The notes below the pieces were generated by a model. The model did no database searches. It was given only the letters and a program-made list of their open reading frames with translations, and was not told the origin of the DNA. 64,000 nucleotides of DNA from Bradyrhizobium barranii subsp. barranii (GTDB lineage: Bacteria > Pseudomonadota > Alphaproteobacteria > Rhizobiales > Xanthobacteraceae): positions 7,981,501 to 8,045,500 of the forward strand of contig NZ_CP086136.1 in the NCBI RefSeq assembly GCF_017565645.3. Direction: 5' to 3'. This document shows, in pieces, positions 56,975 to 64,000 of the stretch. The position numbers were made by a program, and so were the translations under genes. Position 1 is the first letter of the stretch; each line of letters starts with the position of its first letter.

Positions 56975-57163
56975 TGCACGAGCTCGTCAACAGTTAGCCC
57001 GCGACATCGCGCGGGTCCTGGCGAACATGACGTCTCGGACTTGCCGGGCCGGGTGCTGGTCTTCAGAAGAAGAAAACCTCTCCCCTTCAAAGCGTTCGCT
57101 GGAGGTGACATCACCCGCAACAGCCCACGCGCCGGCAGCCAAAGCGTCATATGCGCCGCCAGC

Positions 57164-57209
57164 GTTAACCTTCGGACGTCCTGGTAAACAAAAGGTAAAC
57201 TTCGTTAAC
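57164..57209 (-). promoter_or_regulatory. GTTAAC/GGTAAAC repeats upstream of ftsQ
   Basis: GTTAACC at 57164-57170, GGTAAAC at 57183-57189 and again at 57194-57200 (11 bp apart), GTTAAC at 57204-57209. Phase-matched and AT-richer than surroundings; plausible cell-cycle regulator or promoter elements for ftsQAZ. They do not fit the strict TTAA-N7-TTAA form. Confidence 0.4.
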
Positions 57210-57267
57210 GCGGGATGCGTTTTGCCCAGGCATGTGAGGCATTTATGCCGCGATGTCCGGCATTTTA

Positions 57268-57290
57268 CCGGTTTTGGGTTCCAAAACCGG
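57268..57290. terminator. Hairpin past ddl
   Basis: CCGGTTTTGG (57268-57277), loop GTT, CCAAAACCGG (57281-57290): a perfect 10-bp stem with no long T-run, 35 bp past the ddl stop on the minus strand. It may partly end murB-ddl transcripts. Confidence 0.45.
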
Positions 57291-57324
57291 GCATTTCGCC
57301 GGTTCGGCCGTTAACCAGTCCTAA

Positions 57325-58311
57325 TTATTTTCTTACGCCCCGCTCGGCGAGCTCGACCAGGCCGCGCAGGAAGTCGACGACCTCGATGCCTTCGGCTTTC
57401 AGCGCCTTTGGGTAGAGCGAGGACTTGGTCAACCCGGGCAGCGTGTTGGTCTCGAGATAGATCAGGCCCCTGTCGGAGACGATGAAGTCCGAGCGGGAAT
57501 AGCCGGTGCAGGACATCGCGCGATGCGCCAGCATCGCCTGCTCCTTCAGCGCAGCGGTGATCTCGGGCGAAAAACGGCCGGGGCAGATCTCCTGGGTCGA
57601 CTTCAGGAGATATTTTGCGGCGTAGTCGAAATTGCCCTCGCCCGGAATGATCTCGATCGGCGGCAGCGACATGATCGAGCCGTCGGCGCGCTCCAGCACG
57701 CCGCAGGTCGCCTCGACGCCCGCGATGTAGGGCTCGATCACATAGTCTTCGTGCTTCGCCGCATTGCGGACGGCGACGAGATCCTGCCTGGCGTTGACGA
57801 AGATCAGGCCATAGCTCGAGCCGTCGCGCGCCGGCTTTGCGATCAGCCGGCCGTATTCGGCGAAGGCCTCGTCGATCTTGTCCAGCGCAACATTGGCCGG
57901 CGGCGTCACGCCGCCGAGCGCGGCGAAATGCTTGGCCGCAATCTTGTCGAAGGCGAGATGCGAGGAGGCCGAGCCCGATCCGGTGAAAGGCACGCCGCGC
58001 GCCTCGCACATCACCTGCAATTCGCCGTTCTCCGCGCGCCCGCCATGCAGGCCGAGCACCAGCACGCGGCCTTCCGTCTTGGCCTGGTCGAGCGCCTGCC
58101 CCAGCGGAATGCCCGATGTGCCGGGCTTGAACTCGTCCTCGAATGGACGGGCGTGTTCGAGCAGTTGCTTCGACTGCACGACATGCACCTTGTCCTCGAC
58201 GTCCCACCACCAGAGATCGGCCTCGGGCAGCGCCTGATGTAACGCCTGGGCTGAGGCGACCGAAACCAGACGCTCCCGGTTGGAGCCGCCGAAGAGGATG
58301 GTGATGCGCAT
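57325..58311 (-). CDS. ddl: D-alanine-D-alanine ligase, divergent
   Basis: Three hundred and twenty-eight residues from MRITILFGGSNRERLVSVA. ATP-grasp pattern: LHGGRAENGELQVMCEARGVPFTGSG, PARDGSSYGL and NTLPGLTKSSLYP. Compared by memory with E. coli DdlB, the N-terminal catalytic Glu (in SNRERLVS), the Ser of DGSS and the Tyr of FDYAAKY seem kept, but the usual GEDG motif is altered to AENG. It makes D-Ala-D-Ala for the murein precursor. Downstream of murB, 22 bases. Confidence 0.83.
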   Translation of the reverse strand: MRITILFGGSNRERLVSVASAQALHQALPEADLWWWDVEDKVHVVQSKQLLEHARPFEDEFKPGTSGIPLGQALDQAKTEGRVLVLGLHGGRAENGELQVMCEARGVPFTGSGSASSHLAFDKIAAKHFAALGGVTPPANVALDKIDEAFAEYGRLIAKPARDGSSYGLIFVNARQDLVAVRNAAKHEDYVIEPYIAGVEATCGVLERADGSIMSLPPIEIIPGEGNFDYAAKYLLKSTQEICPGRFSPEITAALKEQAMLAHRAMSCTGYSRSDFIVSDRGLIYLETNTLPGLTKSSLYPKALKAEGIEVVDFLRGLVELAERGVRK

Positions 58312-58333
58312 GTTCTCTCGTCGCCTGTCCAGG

Positions 58334-59254
58334 TTAGCCGGGAATTCCAATCCGCTTGATTTCCCAATGTAGCCCAATTCCGGAGTTTGCCTTCACCCGT
58401 TCGCGCACGGTCTCGCCCAGCGTCTCGATGTCGTGCGCGGTGGCATCGCCCGTGTTGATCAGGAAATTGCAGTGCATCTCCGAGACCTGCGCGCCGCCGA
58501 CGCGCAGGCCGCGGCAGCCGGCGGCGTCGACCAGCTTCCAGGCGGAATGGCCGGGCGGGTTCTTGAAGGTCGAGCCGCCGGTCTTTTCGCGGATCGGCTG
58601 CGCGGTCTCGCGGTGGGTCTGCACCTCCGCCATGCGCGCGCGGATCGTATCAGTATCCCTGATCTCTCCGCGAAAGCGCGCGGAGGTGAAGATGATGGAG
58701 GGGTCGACGCCGCTGTTGCGGTAGACGAACTTCATGTCGGCGTTCGAGAACACGTGCTTGCTGCCGTCCCTCGCAACGCCGGTCGCCTCGATCAACACGT
58801 CCTTGGTCTCGCCGCCATTGGCGCCCGCATTCATGCGCAGCGCACCGCCGATGGTGCCGGGAATGCCGAAATAGAATTCGAGCCCGCCGATATTGGCGGA
58901 GGCCGCCACTTCCGCCACGCGCTTGTCGAGCGCGGCAGTTCCAGCGGTGACGACATCGCCGCTCGCGCTCGCCTCGCCAAAGGCGCGTGGCGCCAGCCGA
59001 ATCACCACGCCCGCAATGCCACCGTCACGCACGATCAGGTTGGAGCCGACGCCGACGATATAGACGGGAATGTCGGACGCAAGATGCGCGAGGAAGTAAG
59101 CGAGATCGTCCTCATCCGCCGGCGTGAACAGCATCTGCGCGGGACCACCGACGCGAAACCAGGTGAGCTCGGCCAGCGACTGGTTGGCCAGCATCCGGCC
59201 GCGCAGCTCCGGCATTGCGGCTTTGAGTTCGGGCGTGATGTCGGGGAAGCTCAT
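58334..59254 (-). CDS. murB: UDP-N-acetylenolpyruvoylglucosamine reductase
   Basis: Three hundred and six residues of the FAD-binding type I Mur[26 protein letters not shown] at about 30-54, then [20 protein letters not shown], the [21 protein letters not shown] active-site segment, and [10 protein letters not shown] with the catalytic Ser; the C-terminal [14 protein letters not shown] includes the conserved N. It reduces UDP-GlcNAc-enolpyruvate to UDP-MurNAc. A palindromic repeat separates it from murC. Confidence 0.95.
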   Translation of the reverse strand: MSFPDITPELKAAMPELRGRMLANQSLAELTWFRVGGPAQMLFTPADEDDLAYFLAHLASDIPVYIVGVGSNLIVRDGGIAGVVIRLAPRAFGEASASGDVVTAGTAALDKRVAEVAASANIGGLEFYFGIPGTIGGALRMNAGANGGETKDVLIEATGVARDGSKHVFSNADMKFVYRNSGVDPSIIFTSARFRGEIRDTDTIRARMAEVQTHRETAQPIREKTGGSTFKNPPGHSAWKLVDAAGCRGLRVGGAQVSEMHCNFLINTGDATAHDIETLGETVRERVKANSGIGLHWEIKRIGIPG

Positions 59255-59326
59255 GGCGCGCTGACCGACATGCGAGCTAGATTGAGATTGCGCCGTGTGA
59301 CGTTGTCCGCCAGCGCCCGGGGCTTA

Positions 59327-59484
59327 CCCCTCTCCCCAACCCTCCCCCGCAAGGGGGGAGGGAGCCTGACCAGCGTGCTCACCTCATCCAGCGTCACAGC
59401 TGCGCTCTGATCCTTTGCGAGAGTCAGGGAGGCGCCGGCGGATGGGTTCCCTCCCCCCTTACGGGGGAGGGTTAGGGAGAGGGG
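59327..59484. repeat. Palindromic repeat between murC and murB
   Basis: CCCCTCTCCCCAACCCTCCC at 59327 is mirrored by GGGAGGGTTAGGGAGAGGGG ending at 59484; inner CCCCC...GGGGG hairpins are present on each side, and GCCTGAC and GTCAGGG arms lie inside. It resembles the element within the helicase gene (CCTCTCCCC...GGGGAGAGG). Confidence 0.8.
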
Positions 59485-59528
59485 TGGCCACACGGGCGGT
59501 GGTCGACGATGACTTGACATCCGCTCGC

Positions 59529-60932
59529 TCACCCCAGCGCCTTCAATTCGCCGGGCAGCGCATACGCCCATTGCGTGATGTTGCCGGCGCCAAGGCACAC
59601 GACGAGATCGCCGGGCTTCGCAAGGCCCTTGACGATACCTGCGAGCTCCGGCGCGGCCGGCAGCGGGATCACCTCGCGGTGGCCGTGGGCGCGCAGGCCC
59701 GCGACGAAATGATCACGGTCGATGCCGTCGATCGGCGCCTCGCCGGCGGCATAGACATCGGCGACAACAACCGCATCCGCATCGTTGAAGCAGGTGCAGA
59801 ATTCCTCGAACAGCGATTGCAGGCGGGTGTAGCGATGCGGCTGCACCACGGCGACGATCTTGCCGTTGGTGGATTCCCGCGCCGCCTTCAGCACTGCCGC
59901 GATCTCGACGGGGTGATGACCGTAATCGTCGATCACCGTGACGCCGTTCCACTCGCCGGTCTTGGTGAAGCGGCGCTTGACGCCGCCGAAGCCTGCGATC
60001 GCCTTGCGGATCGCCTCGTCCGACACGCCGAGTTCGCGCGCGACCGCAATCGCGGCCGTCGCGTTGGAGGCGTTGTGGCGTCCCGGCATCGGCAACATGA
60101 GATCGGCGATCTCGTGCACGGCGCCGGTCTTGCGATCGCGGAACGCCACCTTGAACTTGGAGCCACCGCCCATCGGGGTGAGGTCAAGCAACCGCACATC
60201 GGCCTGCGGATTCTCGCCATAGGTGATGATGCGGCGATCCTCGATCTTGCCGACGAGGCTCTGCACGACGGGATGGTCGATGCACATCACCGCGAAGCCG
60301 TAGAACGGCAGGTTCTCGACGAAATGCCGGAACGCGTCCTGCACCGCCTCGAAGGTCTTGAAGTGATCGAGATGCTCGGGGTCGACATTGGTGACGATCG
60401 CAACGTCCGTCGGCAGCTTCAAAAACGTGCCGTCGCTTTCGTCGGCTTCCACCACCATCCAGTCGCCGGCACCGAGGCGCGCATTCGAGCCATAGGCATT
60501 GATGATGCCGCCATTGATCACGGTGGGATCGAGGCCGCCGGCATCGAGCAGCGTTGCGACCATCGTGGTCGTGGTGGTCTTGCCGTGGGTGCCGGCGATC
60601 GCGACGCAGCTCTTCAGCCGCATCAGCTCGGCCAGCATCTCGGCGCGGCGCACCACGGGAATGCGCCGTTCGCGCGCCGCCATCAGTTCCGGGTTGTCGC
60701 GCTTGATCGCGGTGGAGACGACGACGACCGCAGCGCCGTCGACATTCTCGGCCTTGTGGCCGACCGAGACCTTGGCACCTGCCTTGCGCAGACGGTCGAG
60801 ATTGTAATTGTCGGAGGCGTCCGAGCCCTGCACGGCGTAGCCGAGATTGACCAGCACCTCGGCGATCCCGCTCATGCCGATCCCGCCGATCCCGACGAAG
60901 TGGATGGGTCCGATCTCGCGCGGCAGTCTCAT
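59529..60932 (-). CDS. murC: UDP-N-acetylmuramate-L-alanine ligase
   Basis: Four hundred and sixty-seven residues from [20 protein letters not shown], the N-terminal Rossmann motif at 9-20. ATP loop GTHGKTT at 114-120; central [10 protein letters not shown] and mid-domain [18 protein letters not shown]-terminal [14 protein letters not shown]. It adds L-Ala to UDP-MurNAc. Start set at 60932 since the in-frame region upstream lacks the family start. Confidence 0.96.
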   Translation of the reverse strand: MRLPREIGPIHFVGIGGIGMSGIAEVLVNLGYAVQGSDASDNYNLDRLRKAGAKVSVGHKAENVDGAAVVVVSTAIKRDNPELMAARERRIPVVRRAEMLAELMRLKSCVAIAGTHGKTTTTTMVATLLDAGGLDPTVINGGIINAYGSNARLGAGDWMVVEADESDGTFLKLPTDVAIVTNVDPEHLDHFKTFEAVQDAFRHFVENLPFYGFAVMCIDHPVVQSLVGKIEDRRIITYGENPQADVRLLDLTPMGGGSKFKVAFRDRKTGAVHEIADLMLPMPGRHNASNATAAIAVARELGVSDEAIRKAIAGFGGVKRRFTKTGEWNGVTVIDDYGHHPVEIAAVLKAARESTNGKIVAVVQPHRYTRLQSLFEEFCTCFNDADAVVVADVYAAGEAPIDGIDRDHFVAGLRAHGHREVIPLPAAPELAGIVKGLAKPGDLVVCLGAGNITQWAYALPGELKALG

Positions 60933-61054
60933 GCTCTGTTCCCTGACCTTGCCGCCGGAAAGGCGGCATCTGGCGAAGGTCACGGCCAAATCAGCCGCGC
61001 GCCTTTCCTACTGGATGCCCCGCTTTGGAAGGCCAAGACAAGGGCTTTTTCGCG

Positions 61055-62155
61055 TCAGATTCCCGCGACTTTGACCACCAGATCGGCCAAACGTTCGGCC
61101 GCATCGAGCCGCCCCGCCCCCTTCGCGGCCGCGGCCATGGAAGCAAGATGCGCGGGCTCGGCGGCGAAGGCGGAGATCTCGGCGGCGAGCCGGTCGGAGG
61201 TGAACTCGTTCTGCGGGATACGGATCGCGCCGTCGACCTTGGCCAGCACGCCGGCATTGGCGAACTGGTCCTGGTCGATCGAGCCGGGCAGCGGCACCAG
61301 GATCGAGGGCCGTCCGATCGCGGCGAGTTCGGCGACCGTGCCGGCGCCTGAACGCGACACCACCAGATGGTTGGAGGCGAGCCGCGCCGGCAGATCGGTG
61401 AAGAACGGCGCGAGCTCGGCGTTGATCTTGAGCTTGTCGTAGACCGCGCGCACGCGCGCCATGTCTTCGTCGCGCACCTGCTGGGTCAGGACGAGCCGGC
61501 TCCATAGCGCAGGCTCGAGGCGCTCGATCGCACCGGGGACGACGTCGGCCATAATGCGCGCACCCTGGCTGCCGCCGACGACGAGCAGGCGCAGCGGTCC
61601 GTTCGCTTCAGGCGCGACATATGGCACGGCGGCTGCGGCGAGGATCGCCGGACGCATCGGCGTGCCCACGGTCGTGGTCTTGCCTGCCAGCGCCGGATCG
61701 CGGTCGAGCACGCCGGGCAACGACGTCGCGATGGCGCGGACGCGGCTCGCCAGGAACCGGTTGGCGCGGCCGAGCACCGCATTGGCGTCGTGGATGACGC
61801 TGGGGACGCCCGCAAACTTCGCAGCGACCAGAGGCGGCAGTGTCGGATAACCGCCGAAGCCGACGACGGCGACGGGCTTCAATCGCTTGATCAGGCTATA
61901 GGCAGACAGCGCGCCGGCGGCGAGCGTGAGGCCGGCATAGGCAAGCTGCAATGGATTGCGGCCACGCGCGGTCTCGCTCGAGACGACGTCGATCATGTCC
62001 TTGCTGAACAGCCCGCTATAGCGCAGCGCCCGCTCGTCCGTGACGAGGCGGACGCGAAAGCCGCGCCGGATCAGCTCGACGCCGAGCGCCTCGGCCGGAA
62101 ACAAATGGCCGCCGGTGCCGCCCGCGGCGAGAAGAATCAGGGGGGAAGTGTCCAT
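61055..62155 (-). CDS. murG: UDP-GlcNAc-undecaprenyl-PP-MurNAc-pentapeptide transferase
   Basis: Three hundred and sixty-six residues. Lipid-side glycine loop AAGGTGGHLFPAEALG at 10-25; second VVGFGGYPTLPPLVAAK; UDP-binding RSGAGTVAELAAIGRPSILVP near the C-terminus; the VVGGSQGARIMADVV loop between. It makes lipid II at the inner membrane. A 122-bp gap with a small hairpin follows toward murC. Confidence 0.95.
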   Translation of the reverse strand: MDTSPLILLAAGGTGGHLFPAEALGVELIRRGFRVRLVTDERALRYSGLFSKDMIDVVSSETARGRNPLQLAYAGLTLAAGALSAYSLIKRLKPVAVVGFGGYPTLPPLVAAKFAGVPSVIHDANAVLGRANRFLASRVRAIATSLPGVLDRDPALAGKTTTVGTPMRPAILAAAAVPYVAPEANGPLRLLVVGGSQGARIMADVVPGAIERLEPALWSRLVLTQQVRDEDMARVRAVYDKLKINAELAPFFTDLPARLASNHLVVSRSGAGTVAELAAIGRPSILVPLPGSIDQDQFANAGVLAKVDGAIRIPQNEFTSDRLAAEISAFAAEPAHLASMAAAAKGAGRLDAAERLADLVVKVAGI

Positions 62156-62184
62156 GAAGACTGCTTTTACAAGGTCTTTCTCTT

Positions 62185-62264
62185 CATTGCGAGCGAAGCG
62201 AAGCAATCCGGACTGCCTCTGCGGAGACAGCCTGGATTGCTTCGTCGCTTCGCTCCTCGCAATG
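62185..62264. repeat. Palindromic repeat between ftsW and murG
   Basis: CATTGCGAGCGAAGCGAAGC at 62185 is mirrored by GCTTCGTCGCTTCGCTCCTCGCAATG ending at 62264; inner CAATCC and GGATTG also pair. It ends 6 bp before the ftsW stop codon and 30 bp upstream of murG's start codon at its other edge. Confidence 0.85.
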
Positions 62265-62269
62265 ACGGC

Positions 62270-63421
62270 TTACGCGTAACTGCGCATCGCCTCGGCGTGG
62301 CCGCTTGCCTCGACTTCGGTGCGCGGGCGCAGCCGCGTCAGCGCCAGCATCATGCCGACGCCATAGGCCAGCGACACGATCGAGGAGCCACCGTAGGAGA
62401 TGAAGGGCAGCGTCATGCCCTTGGCGGGGATGAGCTGGAGGTTGACCGACATGTTGATCGCGGCCTGCACGCCGAACAGGATCGCAAGGCCGGACGCCGC
62501 AAAGCGCGAGAACATGTCCTCGTTGGCGTAGGCGCGCGACAGCGTGCGGATCACGACGAAGGCGAACAGCGCCAGCATCGCAAGGCACAGGATGATGCCG
62601 AACTCCTCGGCGGCAACCGCGAACACGAAGTCGGTGTGACTGTCCGGCAGACTGCGCTTGGCGATGCCCTCGCCCGGCCCGAGCCCGAACCATCCGCCGT
62701 TGTAGAAGGCTTCCATGGCGGTATCGACCTGGAAGGTGTCGCCGGAAGCCGGATTCATGAAACGCTTGATGCGGCCGGCGACGTGCGGGACGAACAGATA
62801 AGCGCTGAACAGACCGGCCGCGGCGGCGCCCGCCAGGCCGAACACCCAGATCATGCGCATGCCCGCGATGAAGAACAGCGAGCCCCACACCATCAGGATC
62901 AGCATGGTCTGACCGAAGTCGGGCTCCATCACCAGCAGCGAGACCAGCATCAAGAGCAGCACCAGCGCCATCGAGGTCGCCGGCATCTCCGGCCGCCTGG
63001 TCGATTCCGCGAACAGCCACGCGGCGATGACGACGAACGACGGCTTTGCGATTTCGGAGGCCTGGATATTGACGCCGAGCAGCGTGATCCAGCGCCGCGA
63101 TCCCTTCACTTCGGGGCCGATCGCGAGCGTCAGCACGATCAGGATGATGCTGGCCGCGAAGATGATCAGGGCCGAGCGGCGGATCGCGCGCGGCGTCAGG
63201 AAGGACACCCCGAGCAGCACCAGGCAGGAGGGCGCCAGGAACATCACGTGCCGGCTGAAGAAGTGGAACGGATCGAGCCCGATGCGGGTCGCGACCGGCG
63301 GGCTCGCCGCCAGCGACAGGATCACGCCGGTGAGCATCAGCGCCAGGATGGCGCCCATCAGCGGCTTGTCGACGGTCCACCACCACTCGGAAAAGGGGGT
63401 GCGTTCTTCACGGGAGAGCAT
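62270..63421 (-). CDS. ftsW: Lipid II polymerase FtsW
   Basis: Three hundred and eighty-three residues of the SEDS family with ten or so membrane segments. VKGSRRWITLLGVNIQASEIAKP is the SEDS signature loop, followed by MEPDFGQTMLILMVW; near the C-terminus GMTLPFISYGGSSIVSLAYGVGMM. It is the septal peptidoglycan polymerase that works with FtsI. It is preceded by murD beyond a repeat and followed by murG. Confidence 0.96.
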   Translation of the reverse strand: MLSREERTPFSEWWWTVDKPLMGAILALMLTGVILSLAASPPVATRIGLDPFHFFSRHVMFLAPSCLVLLGVSFLTPRAIRRSALIIFAASIILIVLTLAIGPEVKGSRRWITLLGVNIQASEIAKPSFVVIAAWLFAESTRRPEMPATSMALVLLLMLVSLLVMEPDFGQTMLILMVWGSLFFIAGMRMIWVFGLAGAAAAGLFSAYLFVPHVAGRIKRFMNPASGDTFQVDTAMEAFYNGGWFGLGPGEGIAKRSLPDSHTDFVFAVAAEEFGIILCLAMLALFAFVVIRTLSRAYANEDMFSRFAASGLAILFGVQAAINMSVNLQLIPAKGMTLPFISYGGSSIVSLAYGVGMMLALTRLRPRTEVEASGHAEAMRSYA

Positions 63422-63533
63422 GGGCGGCCGCTTTCGGACAGAGGTCGGTCCATTGGTCGCCGAGGTTGGTTACCGGGGGGTTAAGGAAACGCGGATGTTT
63501 GGAGATAGGAGCGAGCGCCGACCTCACATGCTC

Positions 63534-63633
63534 GTCATGCCCCGGCTTGACCGGGGCATCCAGTACGCCGTGGCCTCCCGGCTCAAGCACCGCCTCTGGG
63601 ATACTGGGTCGCCCGGTCAAGCCGGGCGACGAC
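63534..63633. repeat. Palindromic repeat between murD and ftsW
   Basis: GTCATGCCCCGGCTTGACCG at 63534 with GGGGCATCCAGTA, then GATACTGGGTCGCCCGGTCA and GCCGGGCGACGAC to 63633. It shares sequence with the elements at 44481 and 46068. Confidence 0.85.
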
Positions 63634-63657
63634 AGCGGAGCAAGGAGTAGCCGCGCC

Positions 63658-64000
63658 CTACACCACCGGCTTCACACCCGGCAGCGCCTGCACCAGCTCG
63701 CGGAACTTGGTGCCGCGGATCTCGAAGTTGCGGTACTGGTCGAAGGACGCGCAGGCGGGTGACAGCAGCACCACCGCATCCGCGAGGCCCGAGGCTTCGG
63801 CATCGCGCGCGGCGTGCTCGACGGCGACGTCCAGCGTCTGGCTGATCTCGTGCGCCACTTGCGTGCCCAGCGTTCCCGAAAATTCCTGCGCGGCCTCGCC
63901 GATCAGATAGACCTTGCGGATGCGCGGGAAGTAGCCGGTCAGGCCAGTGATGCCGCCCGCCTTGGGCTTGCCGCCGGCGATCCAGAAGATCTCCGAAAAG
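63658..64000 (-). CDS. murD: UDP-N-acetylmuramoylalanine-D-glutamate ligase, C-terminal part
   Basis: About 113 C-terminal residues, open to the window edge. [16 protein letters not shown], then [16 protein letters not shown] and [25 protein letters not shown] are the diagnostic C-terminal MurD motifs ([18 protein letters not shown]). It adds D-Glu to UDP-MurNAc-Ala. The 5' part lies outside the window; it is the first visible gene of the mur/fts block. Confidence 0.95.
   Translation of the reverse strand, partial: FSEIFWIAGGKPKAGGITGLTGYFPRIRKVYLIGEAAQEFSGTLGTQVAHEISQTLDVAVEHAARDAEASGLADAVVLLSPACASFDQYRNFEIRGTKFRELVQALPGVKPVV

Larger units (their letters stand above)
56975..57324. other. 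Gap between ddl and ftsQ: ftsQAZ promoter region
   Basis: No gene. It holds the direct GGTAAAC repeats and GTTAAC elements, and the hairpin at 57268-57290. The rest shows nothing. Confidence 0.5.

Overview
The window looks like chromosomal DNA of an alphaproteobacterium of the Bradyrhizobium/Rhodopseudomonas group. This rests on high GC, the marker genes, the CYP199-type P450, CtrA-like promoter motifs and many intergenic palindromic repeats. I aligned nothing; every family call is by eye from motifs and remembered homologues.

Layout. 1-3.6 kb: end of a carbohydrate ABC operon (binding protein, two permeases, ATPase). 3.7-7.6 kb: a small protein, a secreted His/Gly-rich protein with two LTXXQ domains, an FAD-linked 2-hydroxyacid dehydrogenase and a hot-dog thioesterase. 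7.7-14.6 kb: DUF1328 protein, UvrD/PcrA helicase carrying an in-frame palindromic insertion, orphan HicB-like protein, Cys-rich exported protein, OmpA-like protein, Mpo1-like membrane protein, HpnA-like epimerase and an isoprenylcysteine-methyltransferase-like enzyme. 14.8-17.6 kb: a gene-poor island with three small minus-strand genes, each preceded by a CtrA-like TTAA-N7-TTAA site. 17.65-18.83 kb: a frameshifted sorbosone-dehydrogenase-like pseudogene. 18.8-23.2 kb: aspartate dehydrogenase, LysR regulator, MFS permease and tartrate/malate dehydrogenase, resembling a tartrate-use locus. 23.2-26.8 kb: LysM hydrolase, two lipoproteins, and a TetR regulator divergent from a DUF3313 lipoprotein across a clear operator. 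26.8-29.8 kb: MarR regulator, operator, branched-chain/aromatic-type binding protein and a CYP199-like P450, probably an aromatic-acid module. 29.8-46 kb: housekeeping and envelope genes (hydrolase paralogue, ABC-2 exporter, L,D-transpeptidase, M28 peptidase, GDPD, MFS-spermidine synthase fusion, PYROXD2-like oxidoreductase, Flp pilin, PrmA, aminopeptidase P, Bcr/CflA exporter).

46.2-64 kb, all on the minus strand, is the cell-division and envelope block. Transcription runs from high to low coordinates: murD (partial), ftsW, murG, murC, murB, ddl, ftsQ, ftsA, ftsZ, lpxC, bamD, recN, ligA. It takes UDP-MurNAc-peptide and lipid II synthesis through divisome assembly to lipid A synthesis, outer-membrane assembly and DNA repair.

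Palindromic repeats occupy at least eleven intergenic gaps, often between convergent genes and in three gaps of the mur/fts block. No rRNA, tRNA, CRISPR array, transposase or prophage was seen. The most unusual signals are the three CtrA-like sites, the palindrome inside the helicase gene, and a 12-bp-period TGTGGA array at 40.64 kb.
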